The notes beneath the pieces were generated by a model, which saw only the letters and a program-made list of their open reading frames with translations, made no database searches and was not told where the DNA came from. This document shows, one piece after another, positions 32,518 through 40,607 of a stretch of DNA of 64,000 nt; position 1 is the first letter of the stretch, and each line of letters starts with the position of its first letter. A program made the translations under genes and the position numbers. This stretch comes from Mucilaginibacter gossypiicola (GTDB taxonomy: Bacteria; Bacteroidota; Bacteroidia; Sphingobacteriales; Sphingobacteriaceae), in NCBI RefSeq assembly GCF_900110105.1, contig NZ_FOCL01000001.1:868001-932000 (forward strand), given 5' to 3'.

Positions 32518-32715
32518 GATGAGGTTAACAATGATTTATATAAATGGTTGCATATAATCTAAAAAGGAGTAGCTATACTGCAATCCAACAATTAAAGCCT
32601 AATCAAGATGGCAAAGGCATCTCGCCAAACGATTTGCCTTACTTAAATTTCATTCAAAAATTAACGAGTCTGTTAAACCAATAAATCAAATTGCAGCTTT
32701 TTAAAGCTTGTAATT

Positions 32716-32985
32716 TTAAGTATTTACTTGTAGAAAAGTATCCCAACTCTCGCAGCGGCAGTAAACCGACAATACATGTAGTGTAAATAAGGATGGCCCG
32801 AATTTGCTCACTGTTAGGCCAAACAACCTGCTCATCGTGACCTGGCTCAAATCAAGGTTTGTTTCCTTTTTAATTTGAGCAGTTAGTGATGCTATATCCG
32901 CCAAGCCAACCGATTTCAGCCCTGCTTTAACATATACCTGCTTTTTCAATAATTCAATTTCCGAGCCTAAACGCTTTAATGACAC
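32716..32985 (-). CDS. Small hypothetical protein with HTH-like pattern
   Basis: 89 aa from a GTG at 32985; the frame remains open about 20 codons further up through the hairpin at 32996-33036, so the start is uncertain. The segment TAQIKKETNLDLSQVTMSRL reads like a helix-turn-helix, followed by a Cys-containing C-terminus (SVYCRCESWDTF). No family recognised. Confidence 0.45.
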   Translation of the reverse strand: MSLKRLGSEIELLKKQVYVKAGLKSVGLADIASLTAQIKKETNLDLSQVTMSRLFGLTVSKFGPSLFTLHVLSVYCRCESWDTFLQVNT

Positions 32986-32995
32986 TAACTTCTTC

Positions 32996-33036
32996 CCTTC
33001 TGATTTTAAGCCTATTACGCACTTAAAATCAGAAGG
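32996..33036. repeat. 15-bp perfect palindrome
   Basis: CCTTCTGATTTTAAG (32996-33010) pairs perfectly with 33022-33036, with an 11-nt loop. It lies between two minus-strand genes and could be a terminator for the flavodoxin gene upstream or a regulatory hairpin of the small gene downstream. No T-run follows on the minus strand. Confidence 0.6.
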
Positions 33037-33132
33037 TTGCTTTTATTGTCTAATAAATACACAATAGAAAAAAGAGAACGCTCAAAAGCCCATTTTGAAC
33101 TTTTTAATTATCGATTCTTTTCTTGTCTAAGG

Positions 33133-33801
33133 CTATTCGTCATCTTCTGCATCGCTTTCGGCTTCCGCTTTTTTATCCTCCTCAAGCAAGTTGGTACCTA
33201 TCGGGTTAGCAGCAAGTAGTTTGGCAAACCAGGCCAGGTTAGTAGTCATATAACGAAGCGTTTTGTTGGTGTACAAATAACGTTCCCCACCGCCCTCAAC
33301 GTAATCTTTTTCGCCGCCGGCCATTCCAACCCAATACGCATTCACATTTGGAGGAATAGTAAAGCCTACTTCCTGCAGCGCCCAAAGCACCTGTGCGGCA
33401 CAACTATGAGCGCCATCTTCATTACCGGTTACCAAACAGCCTCCTACTTTGTTATAGGGCATGTATTGGCCGTTTTCTTTGCTGCTTAATTCTTCATCCC
33501 GGAAGATAGCGTCAAGCCGTTCAATTACTTTTTGCGATGTGGATGCCAAATTCCCCATCCATATAGGGGTGGCAATGATAAAGATCTGGCAGGCTTTGAT
33601 TTTTTCCAATATAAATGGCCATTGGTCGCCCTCTCCTTCATCCGAAGAGTTGCCGGTCAAAACCTTGTAATCGTTCAGTCGGATGACCTCGGTTTCAAAA
33701 CCTTGTTCTTCCAATTGTCCTGCAGCCTTCTCCGCCATCGCACCGGTATTAGAAAAATCTGGGCTGCGCTTAAGTGTACAATTAATGATTAATGCTTTCA
33801 T
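33133..33801 (-). CDS. Flavodoxin-fold NAD(P)H-dependent oxidoreductase
   Basis: A 222-aa protein: MKALIINCTLKRSPDFSNTG is the FMN phosphate loop region, IIATPIWMGNLASTSQKVIE and CLVTGNEDGAHSCAAQVL the later flavin contacts. Similar to the NADPH-dependent FMN reductase/flavodoxin family. A C-terminal extension (LLEEDKKAEAESDAEDDE) is very acidic and unusual for the family. Substrate unknown. Confidence 0.88.
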   Translation of the reverse strand: MKALIINCTLKRSPDFSNTGAMAEKAAGQLEEQGFETEVIRLNDYKVLTGNSSDEGEGDQWPFILEKIKACQIFIIATPIWMGNLASTSQKVIERLDAIFRDEELSSKENGQYMPYNKVGGCLVTGNEDGAHSCAAQVLWALQEVGFTIPPNVNAYWVGMAGGEKDYVEGGGERYLYTNKTLRYMTTNLAWFAKLLAANPIGTNLLEEDKKAEAESDAEDDE

Positions 33802-33846
33802 AAGTAGATTTGTAGATTAAACTTTATTTGCCTGGAGCATACTCGC

Positions 33847-34002
33847 CTAAACCACCGATCTCCCCCTGATTACGCCCAGAAGCACGGCGATAACAGCGAT
33901 AACCAATAAGATGTGAATTAAGCTACCTGCAGCATAAGCAAATGTCCCGATGGCCCAGCCAATTACCAGAATAACGGCGATGATGTAAAGTATAGAGTTC
34001 AT
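33847..34002 (-). CDS. Lmo0937-family small membrane protein (51 aa)
   Basis: Two transmembrane helices: MNSILYIIAVILVIGWAIGT and SLIHILLVIAVIAVLLGVIR, separated by FAYAAG. Length and pattern match the Lmo0937/DUF5670 family of stress-induced membrane peptides. It lies 45 nt upstream of the flavodoxin-fold gene on the same strand. Confidence 0.85.
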   Translation of the reverse strand: MNSILYIIAVILVIGWAIGTFAYAAGSLIHILLVIAVIAVLLGVIRGRSVV

Positions 34003-34126
34003 GTTTAATATTGTTAAAATGTTCATACCAACAAGTTGTTAAAACCCGATATTGTTTTGTATTTATAATTAATTAATTTTCAAACAAATACATCTTTCAT
34101 TCCTTTGTTGGCATACAACTCCTTCA

Positions 34127-34579
34127 ATGAAACAGAAAAAGAACTTATTCGAGCGCTTTTCAAACTGGGCGACGGCAGCTACCGGTAGTTCTGCGGCTTT
34201 TATTATGGCAATTGCCGCTATCGTCATTTGGCTGTTAACCGGGCCGTTGGCTAAATACTCAGATACCTGGCAATTGATCATTAATACAGGTACAACCATC
34301 ATTACATTTCTGATGGTGTTCCTGATCCAAAAATCCCAGAATAAAGATTCAAAAGCCATTCACCTGAAGCTGAATGAACTTCTGGCAGCGCACGAAGGGG
34401 CCAGCAACAGGATGGTTGATATTGAAGACCTTACCGAAAAAGAACTGGACCATCTGCATAAATTCTACCAACAGTTATCAGATCTGGCTGAAAATGAAGA
34501 TGATATTACCTGTACCCATTCTATTGATGCAGCGGGTGAAAATCATAAATTAAAAGCGGTGCGCTACAAGAGAAAATAA
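34127..34579 (+). CDS. Low-affinity iron permease family protein
   Basis: A 150-aa protein with two membrane helices (AAFIMAIAAIVIWLLTGPLA and LIINTGTTIITFLMVFLIQK) and the signature QKSQNKDSKAIHLKLNELL, typical of the low-affinity Fe/Cu permease family. The C-terminal half is cytoplasmic and acidic. The role in metal transport is assumed from family name only. Confidence 0.88.
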   Translation: MKQKKNLFERFSNWATAATGSSAAFIMAIAAIVIWLLTGPLAKYSDTWQLIINTGTTIITFLMVFLIQKSQNKDSKAIHLKLNELLAAHEGASNRMVDIEDLTEKELDHLHKFYQQLSDLAENEDDITCTHSIDAAGENHKLKAVRYKRK

Positions 34580-34631
34580 AATCTGACTATCACTGATTAC
34601 TGATATTCTTAATCGTTTGTTTACCCTGCAT

Positions 34632-35195
34632 TTACAGATCAGTAAAGCTATTTGATGTTAATTTGGAAAGAGAATCATTGATCAAGCTCACGGCCTTCAA
34701 GTGCAGGCTTGGCTCGCCACTCTTCATAACAGCTAAAAGCAAACGCTTTTTCGACAGATATTTCAAAGCGTGTTTAAGATCGTACCTTAGTACCCAACGG
34801 ATGTTGTAGATCAGGTCAGCATATTTAACGGTTTGTGCAGTGGAGCTAATAGCGGCTAAGCGTGCAGCCTCTCTCGCTTTCCTATCCTTCTTTTTTAATT
34901 CGGGATAATTTTTTTTCGTGAACACGTCCGTCAGTTCTACAGTACAATTCACGATCAGGTGCGCTTCACGGTCTGTATAATCAAAACTGATTAGTGCCGA
35001 AAAGAGTTCTGCCTCAGTTGTTTCGGTATCTTCAAAAAGATCATGACAAAGGCCAGTTTCGTAACCCAAAGGGGTTATGGAGGCTAACTCGGCAACAGCA
35101 ATAAGATGATCGATGTAATGCTCGGCGGTACCCCTGATCAGCTGACCTTTGTGCCGTTGTTTTATCCAGTCAAGTAATTTATCCCTACGGTTCAT
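34632..35195 (-). CDS. HD-domain hydrolase, (p)ppGpp-hydrolase-like
   Basis: 187 aa with a RelA/SpoT-type HD pattern: AEHYIDHLIAVAELA, then GLCHDLFEDTETTEAEL (HD at 51-52, ED following) and QTVKYADLIYNI. This fits the small alarmone hydrolase (MESH1-like) or a related phosphohydrolase. The start overlaps the stop of the DUF1543 gene by 4 nt, so it is the last gene of a three-gene coupled operon with DUF1543 and the FAD protein. Confidence 0.75.
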   Translation of the reverse strand: MNRRDKLLDWIKQRHKGQLIRGTAEHYIDHLIAVAELASITPLGYETGLCHDLFEDTETTEAELFSALISFDYTDREAHLIVNCTVELTDVFTKKNYPELKKKDRKAREAARLAAISSTAQTVKYADLIYNIRWVLRYDLKHALKYLSKKRLLLAVMKSGEPSLHLKAVSLINDSLSKLTSNSFTDL

Positions 35196-35749
35196 TTAAG
35201 CTTATCCAGTTTAAAATATCCTAAATGGATCTCATCCTCTGGCATATTGCTTCCATCGCCGAAAACGATGTGGTATCTGGCTTTCAGGGCCGGCGAAAGC
35301 AAATCCTGAATATTGTGAACACTATCAACATCGACACCATATTTTTCATCAATATGAGCGGTGGCGATGCCCTTTAACGAGTTGGTTTTAAAAAACAGGC
35401 TTTTTTTTGCGAATTGGATAGCAGCTTGACGGCTATTTTGTACCGTGAGCATTGTGTAGTGCTGTTCTTCCAGCTTTCCCGTAGTGTAGCCGCCAAGATT
35501 TAAAAAGAATAGTTTGTTAGTGGATACAGGACTTTCACCGTTTAAAGGAACAACCTGCACTGCAAAACCATCAACCTTAGTTACTTCCCGCCAGCCGTCA
35601 ATGTGCAGGCTACCACCCGCCTCCGGCCAGAACGCCCGGACTTCTTGCACTAAGTCGGGTAAGCTTTCGGCAATGCCAAAAAAGTAATCATGTTGTTCAA
35701 CTACCCTGTCAGGCGCTTCGGCTCCTAACAGTAAAAGGTATAACTTCAT
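35192..35749 (-). CDS. DUF1543 domain protein
   Basis: 185 aa; MKLYLLLLGAEAPDRVVEQH and HDYFFGIAESLPDLVQEVRA match the DUF1543 family start, with a second similar half following. Unknown function. Overlaps by 4 nt with both neighbours, so translation is coupled with the FAD-binding and HD genes. Confidence 0.85.
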   Translation of the reverse strand: MKLYLLLLGAEAPDRVVEQHDYFFGIAESLPDLVQEVRAFWPEAGGSLHIDGWREVTKVDGFAVQVVPLNGESPVSTNKLFFLNLGGYTTGKLEEQHYTMLTVQNSRQAAIQFAKKSLFFKTNSLKGIATAHIDEKYGVDVDSVHNIQDLLSPALKARYHIVFGDGSNMPEDEIHLGYFKLDKLK

Positions 35750-37452
35750 ACCATTAATCTTTCAATAATAATACCAGATACCTCTTCACTAAAATCAAGA
35801 CCGGAATAATCCGGATTATACCCTCCGATATAGGGCACCGCCATCATATAGATCCGTTCATTAAAAGCTCCATATGCATCCATTACCTGGAAATGATCAT
35901 TGATAGTAATGCCGGAGACTTTTAAATAGTAATCGCCCCGTTCATCCTTCGAAACCGGCTTACCTGAGTTCATTGCCTTCAGCCCTTCGTCTGCAGATTG
36001 AAATTTGAGTTTGGCTGGCGTAACAGTTCGCTTTTCAATCAGGGTTTTAAACGGAAGGTCCTCAAATGCTAAATGCGGTTGGCCTACGCAATCTATGTAT
36101 GTTTGATAGTGTACATTTTGCTCGTTTTTTTGCTCGTCTATATAGTGGTAAATGGCACCACCTCCATTATTGGGTTCTACCCTACTCTCATTGCCAACCG
36201 GGATCAGCTCCAACACGCCTGCCTGGTGTAGCGCCAGTAACTCTTCGCTCGAACTTTGAGGTATATAAGCGATAACGATCGAAATAAGTGGCGTAAGGGA
36301 ATGCTGTAACCGCTGCATATCCTCGGCAGAAAGATGTTTGGCGGGATAGTTTAAAGCAAAACTTAAAACCCCCAGCATTTCCTTCCAATAGATGGATTTT
36401 TTTTGTTTGATAGATCGCTCAGCTTCGGCATATTCAGCCTTTAATAATTGGAAAGGGTCGAGTTCCTCGCGCAAAGCCATCATATTATCCACAAATTCTT
36501 CAAGGCGCATATCTTTGATCTTCTCATAAAACCCCGGTTCTTTTTCCTTTATTGGCAATTTAAAATCCCGTTCAAAAATATAATCCAACGACAAAAACCC
36601 ATCGTTGTCTTTGATATGTATTTTGATCTCTTCTTTGCTCAGCAGGCTATCATTTGATAGATGCGAATCTTCCAAATGAAAACGTACCGCCGGCAGCATG
36701 CCATTCCGGGTATGCATCACCATTTTAAAATCGGGATGTGAGGCGAACGGTGTATAAAAAAGCTTGCCATTTTTGTCTTTATCAAACGTACCGTTATGCC
36801 GGGCAAGTGTCCGGATAGCATCGACCGCGGTGAGTGATGAACCTTTAATGGCAACCGGGTGGTTAAGCTTTAGGGCGAGTTTCACCGGCGGATACGGCGA
36901 ATCAAAATAATTGGGAATGCTTCCCTCATGCTTTCTCGGCCAGTTATGGCCGGTGCAAATGATCACGTGGTCAAATTCGGATTGCTCGCCATCCTCGGTT
37001 TCTATAATTACCGACCCTTTTTCAGGCCGATCAATAATATCTGATACGGTGGTATTGTAACGCACATCATAAGTTATACCTGTTTCCCGGGCCTGTTTTT
37101 GCAGCAGGTCGAATTGCGCGCTGAGATATTGGCCAAACAACAAACGCGGCAGCACTTTGTACTCGTTAAAACGGGCGGCATCCATATGGTATTTATCCAG
37201 CGTATCTTTTGAAATCGTCTTAACCCAGTCATCCAGAGAAGTGACCAGGGGTGGTATCTCATTACCCGACACATTGGTAATGTGCTCATCATTGGCGCCT
37301 TCAGCACTATAAGGCATACCTGATCCTAATTTATTTTTACGCTCGAAAATGGTAATACTCAGATCTGTGTTCCCTGTATTGACCAGTCGCTTGAACATGA
37401 ACAGGCCGCTTGGGCCCCCGCCCAGTATGGCTATGCGTTTTTTACCTTCCAA
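35746..37452 (-). CDS. FAD/NAD(P)-binding protein (HpyO-like)
   Basis: 568 aa. The Rossmann dinucleotide motif RIAILGGGPSGLFMFKRLV is followed by a family-specific SGMPYS and a second nucleotide-site ATG-like segment (VIICTGHNWPRK). The C-terminal third has HYIDEQKN and SGLDFSEE. It fits the HpyO/FAD-NAD(P)-binding group of large flavoproteins. First gene of the operon with DUF1543 and the HD hydrolase. Substrate unknown. Confidence 0.85.
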   Translation of the reverse strand: MEGKKRIAILGGGPSGLFMFKRLVNTGNTDLSITIFERKNKLGSGMPYSAEGANDEHITNVSGNEIPPLVTSLDDWVKTISKDTLDKYHMDAARFNEYKVLPRLLFGQYLSAQFDLLQKQARETGITYDVRYNTTVSDIIDRPEKGSVIIETEDGEQSEFDHVIICTGHNWPRKHEGSIPNYFDSPYPPVKLALKLNHPVAIKGSSLTAVDAIRTLARHNGTFDKDKNGKLFYTPFASHPDFKMVMHTRNGMLPAVRFHLEDSHLSNDSLLSKEEIKIHIKDNDGFLSLDYIFERDFKLPIKEKEPGFYEKIKDMRLEEFVDNMMALREELDPFQLLKAEYAEAERSIKQKKSIYWKEMLGVLSFALNYPAKHLSAEDMQRLQHSLTPLISIVIAYIPQSSSEELLALHQAGVLELIPVGNESRVEPNNGGGAIYHYIDEQKNEQNVHYQTYIDCVGQPHLAFEDLPFKTLIEKRTVTPAKLKFQSADEGLKAMNSGKPVSKDERGDYYLKVSGITINDHFQVMDAYGAFNERIYMMAVPYIGGYNPDYSGLDFSEEVSGIIIERLMV

Positions 37453-37500
37453 TTTATTAAGACTTGGGGGTTAGATAAATGCTAATATTAATCGTGGCGG

Positions 37501-37851
37501 CTAATTATCTTTTAGTTGGTTCCAGAGCGCGGGGTTATCGCGGATATCGCTCAGGTGTTCAATCACTTCCTGCACTTCATCATTATTCAATTCCCGTTGT
37601 CCGTCTGCAGTATAAGTGAAGAGTTTACCAGGTAATTCAAATGTGATGTAACCGAAATACTCAGGATCGTTAATTCGTTCGAGGTGCAGGGTACTTTCTT
37701 TGCTCCTGCTTATCAAAGGATTACCGGCGCCGATATCGAGAAAAATACTGTACGTATGGGTAATTATCGTATGGCCATTCAAATGAGCAGCTGTATCCGG
37801 GATAACCATTAATGGGTAACCTTGTTCAAGTTGAAAAAATAGTGGGTTCAT
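37501..37851 (-). CDS. Conserved hypothetical protein (paralogue of 24886-25080)
   Basis: 116 aa from the ATG in MNPLFFQLEQGYPLMVIPDT. The C-terminal half (YFGYITFELPGKLFTYTADG, then ending RDNPALWNQ) matches the 64-aa protein at 24886. The N-terminal half has a beta-rich segment (HTIITHTYSIFLDIG). It lies 48 nt downstream of the FAD gene start in the opposite sense of reading (upstream on the same strand) and may share its promoter. Function unknown. Confidence 0.65.
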   Translation of the reverse strand: MNPLFFQLEQGYPLMVIPDTAAHLNGHTIITHTYSIFLDIGAGNPLISRSKESTLHLERINDPEYFGYITFELPGKLFTYTADGQRELNNDEVQEVIEHLSDIRDNPALWNQLKDN

Positions 37852-38255
37852 GCTGCTGTAAATGTTTACAGCTACTACAATATGCAGCATGTTTAGTTTT
37901 AGCCAGGTAACCTAAAATATTAGTAAATAATATTTTCTCTTATAAATTAAGTAAAAACATTCATTCTGAAACCATTATGAACAAAAGATACAGCTCACCG
38001 GTCTCGGGTTTATCGTAGGTTTAGCGGGAGCTTATTTTGCCGGAACCATCAGCAACTTTAATGGCATAAGTTGATCGGATGGCCATAAATGCAAAAAAAA
38101 CAATTGTGCTGATGGCAAGTATAATGTAGATATAGTCTACGGTTTTAAATGAGTTCTCTTTGGTCTTAATATGTCAAGAATTCAAATATAACTATTTCTT
38201 TTACAGGCATTAAGAACACCTCACTCCGTGTGGCTTTAATCGTAAATCAATGATA
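37852..38255. other. Intergenic region with a possible small-protein remnant
   Basis: On the plus strand, about 37998-38075 reads QLTGLGFIVGLAGAYFAGTI in one frame after a frame break, which looks like a membrane helix of a small protein whose ATG (37977) is in another frame. Otherwise nothing seen. Confidence 0.3.
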
Positions 38256-38573
38256 TTAACGCCATTCCTCCATCGGGTTGTACGCAACCAGATATTGTAA
38301 TTCGTTAACGTGAATAGCTTTCAATGGAATAGGTTCTGTGAGCGGAAACGAGAGGGCCGTCTCAACCATGCTTAGCATTCGGGCAAGTTGCTCAATACCT
38401 GGTTCAACAGATACGCTTACACGATATTGTTTCTCAATCGCTATTTTATCGGCTTTACTAACCAATTTCAATTGCCATGGCTTATCTTGTTTAAAACCAT
38501 GTTCTATTGCTATGTTCCGTAGATCAAACAAGTATTCCATTACCTGCGTGTTAATAAGTCCCTTTGTCTTCAA
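38256..38573 (-). CDS. Small hypothetical protein
   Basis: 105 aa from a TTG that overlaps the stop of the 45-aa gene upstream (TTGA). It contains VMEYLFDLRNIAIEHGFKQ and EQLARMLSMVETALSFPL. No family recognised. The coupling and clear codon pattern support a real gene. Confidence 0.6.
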   Translation of the reverse strand: MKTKGLINTQVMEYLFDLRNIAIEHGFKQDKPWQLKLVSKADKIAIEKQYRVSVSVEPGIEQLARMLSMVETALSFPLTEPIPLKAIHVNELQYLVAYNPMEEWR

Positions 38574-38707
38574 TCTTTTTTCTTTTTATTAATTGTTACA
38601 CTCTCGCCTGATGCCGATTTTTTGCCTGCCTGATAATCTGAAGTCGACTTATTACCGCCTACTGCGGGAGCCTTTTTTACGTTTTTACTACCTTTATCCT
38701 TACTCAT
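38570..38707 (-). CDS. Small basic protein (45 aa)
   Basis: MSKDKGSKNVKKAPAVGGNK, then STSDYQAGKKSASG and a Lys-rich end. Similar Lys/Ala/Gly-rich mini-proteins starting SKDKGSKNVKKAPA are common in Mucilaginibacter-like genomes. Probably unstructured and nucleic-acid-binding by charge. Its stop codon overlaps the TTG of the next gene. Confidence 0.7.
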   Translation of the reverse strand: MSKDKGSKNVKKAPAVGGNKSTSDYQAGKKSASGESVTINKKKKD

Positions 38708-38826
38708 GATTGTTTTTTGATTAATACCATTTCAATGTGCGTTTGCCAGGAAATCACTTCAACAATTTCATAAAATTGTGTTTGTACATTCAACCCTTAT
38801 TTGTGACCATCGAGGTTAGAAACAAC

Positions 38827-38859
38827 AAAAAAGCATCCAATTTTATCAATGGATGCTTC
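38827..38859 (-). terminator. Terminator of the cold-shock gene
   Basis: AAGCATCCA (38832-38840) pairs with TGGATGCTT (38851-38859), followed on the minus strand by a T-run. It lies 23 nt after the csp stop. Confidence 0.85.
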
Positions 38860-38881
38860 AGCGAATTTGATATTGTGATGA

Positions 38882-39076
38882 TTAGATTACTTTAACATTG
38901 ATCGCATTAAGACCTTTGCGGCCCTCTTCTACATCGTAAGCTACCTGGTCATTGTCGCGGATTTCGTCAATTAAACCTGTAACGTGCACGAAAATTTCAC
39001 TCCTGTTGTCATTTTGCGAAATAAATCCAAAGCCCTTTGTGGCGTTAAAAAATTTCACAGTTCCTTCTTTTTGCAT
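38882..39076 (-). CDS. cspA: Cold-shock protein (CspA family)
   Basis: 64 aa, single cold-shock domain: EGTVKFFNATKGFGFISQND holds RNP1 (KGFGFI), and EIFVHVTGL holds RNP2. RNA/ssDNA-binding chaperone. A 400-nt region upstream is gene-poor and A/T-rich, as expected for a long regulated 5' leader. Confidence 0.96.
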   Translation of the reverse strand: MQKEGTVKFFNATKGFGFISQNDNRSEIFVHVTGLIDEIRDNDQVAYDVEEGRKGLNAINVKVI

Positions 39077-39489
39077 TATATCTTTTTTAATAAGTACGCA
39101 AGGTACAAATTAAATTTCGTTATTTATTTTTTATTTAAAATACTTAACAAAAAGTTAAATTGATCACTACGTATGATTTTTTTTTCAATTTGAAGCCTAA
39201 TGTATCCTCATGCCTCGACTTATATTGGGTAATATTCAGTCTTGCCCGCTACACTAAAGAAGGAATGAAAAAGAAAGACGGCAAAACTGTACCGAATTGC
39301 GTCAAAGATTCTTCCAAAAAGGACTAATTCAAGGTAAGGAATCATTTCAAGAGAACAGTATGGTCTCTATAGAGCTATTACATCATTCCGATACATTCCT
39401 TTTCGTCGACATTCTCACTAAAATAGTTGCTTAAAACATCTATATATCCTATATTTATAATAATAAACTAAGTAGCATAATAAGGTCTA
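39077..39489. other. csp upstream region with a possible phage-like coding remnant
   Basis: Poly-A/T rich near the csp start. At 39264-39326 (plus) a short frame reads MKKKDGKTVPNCVKDSSKKD, similar to the C-terminal tail of some phage structural proteins; it extends upstream without an ATG. Probably a remnant or chance. At 39496-39521, just past the right edge, lies a GGTGAGCA repeat like that at 55-84. Confidence 0.35.
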
Positions 39490-40290
39490 TTAGTAGCCAT
39501 TTGGTGAGCACATAGTGAGCAGTGTAAAAAGCCAAAATATTGATATTGAAAGTGAGCCTGTTACGTGATTTTTCACGTTCCCTCCGGCTCCACCCGAAGG
39601 GATTTTCTCAGGAAAATCCCTTTTTTTATCTATTATCAACAACTCTTTATCTCTCATTATCAGCTCGTTATGTGCAAGTACAGGCACTAGTGTAGGTGTT
39701 CGATAGATGCCATTTTTATAGTATAAATTGCTGTCGAACACCTTTGAAACAAAAACTCTCTTTTCAATGGTATCTGACTGATTATAAACATATTTCAAGT
39801 CTCCAAGATGATGCAAATGCTCTTCAGAATTTTGTAACCTTGGTCTTGATCCCGTGTATACCGTTCTATATAAGCCTTAATAGTAAATATCTCGGTATTA
39901 TAGGTCGATGACCAACGTTCATAGGTATCGCGACCAATTTGATTACCAATCCATTTCTCTTCCAGTGAATGCAATTTCTCTTCCAGTACCGCTAGCTCTG
40001 ATTTTTTACGGTTTATAGTTTCGCGTTGTTCTTTAAGCCTGTTTTCTAACGATCCATCGGCAGTGTCTTTAATTCTATTAATTTGTTCACTGGACAGGCT
40101 GATATACTCCAGGATCTGCTGAAACTGATCATGAGCCTTGATAGCACTTATGTTGTTATGCTTCGAATGTTTGCATTTATAGTAATAGTACCAGTTGCCG
40201 GCTTTTCCCCGGGAGGATACACCTTTTCAATATCAGCTGGTCAAAAGGTGGGATGCGCACTGTTTTAATACACCGTGCAGATAACCTCAC
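39490..40290 (-). pseudogene. Decayed serine recombinase, C-terminal part only
   Basis: Minus-strand translation gives the zinc-ribbon end (HLLTS, KGVSSRGKAGNWYYYYKC), the coiled coil (SSEQINRIKDTADGSLENRL) and GRDTYERWSSTYNTEIFTIK, typical of large Bacteroidota serine recombinases. There are two in-frame TGA codons within about 40225-40235 and one frameshift near 39840; the last part continues in another frame (HLHHLGDLKYVYN) and ends IPSGGAGGN. The catalytic N-terminal domain is absent. It is a remnant of an excised or degraded element. Confidence 0.75.
39577..39624 (+). other. tmRNA/tRNA-3'-end-like sequence with attached terminator
   Basis: Read on the plus strand, GTTCCCTCCGGCTCCACC (39577-39594) resembles the 3' T-arm/acceptor end of a bacterial tmRNA. 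It is directly followed by a hairpin, AAGGGATTTT (39597-39606) with 39613-39622, and a T-run, i.e. a terminator. Inside the recombinase frame this encodes the GGAGGN tail. It is a probable attachment-site copy carried by the element; no tmRNA body is present here. Confidence 0.5.
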
Positions 40291-40315
40291 CGGGCCTTAT
40301 GAGAGTAATGGCCCC

Positions 40316-40342
40316 TGAAAAAGGCGCCTGACCGCCTTTTCA
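40316..40342. repeat. Hairpin upstream of the fucosidase gene
   Basis: TGAAAAAGGCG (40316-40326) pairs with CGCCTTTTCA (40333-40342) apart from one extra A. Terminator-like; it would isolate the fucosidase promoter from the left. Confidence 0.5.
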
Positions 40343-40607
40343 AAACAATACTGGGATCATACTGAATATTCCCGGACGGTTGGTTGCCCTTCAGGTACCT
40401 GTGAGTTTTTGTCAAGGTTATTATAGCATACCAAAAAAGGGTCGGATTTATGCCAATGAAAGTCTGATTAATATAATTCTGCCAAAAGTGTTTTATATAA
40501 TTTCGTGCAACCAGATAACCATATGACAACCTCTGTGTAAAAGCCTTTATAAACTCGAAGATGGTTGTGATGTCAATTATATAGATAGCTAATTCTGAAA
40601 GTAAATT

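Noticed and set aside
37977..38075. Small membrane protein gene on the plus strand
   Set aside because: The ATG and the membrane-helix segment are in different frames; listed only as a possible remnant in the intergenic entry.
39264..39326. Short plus-strand frame MKKKDGKTVPNCVKDSSKKD
   Set aside because: Resembles a phage protein tail but is too short and lacks an upstream start; noted only as a possible remnant.
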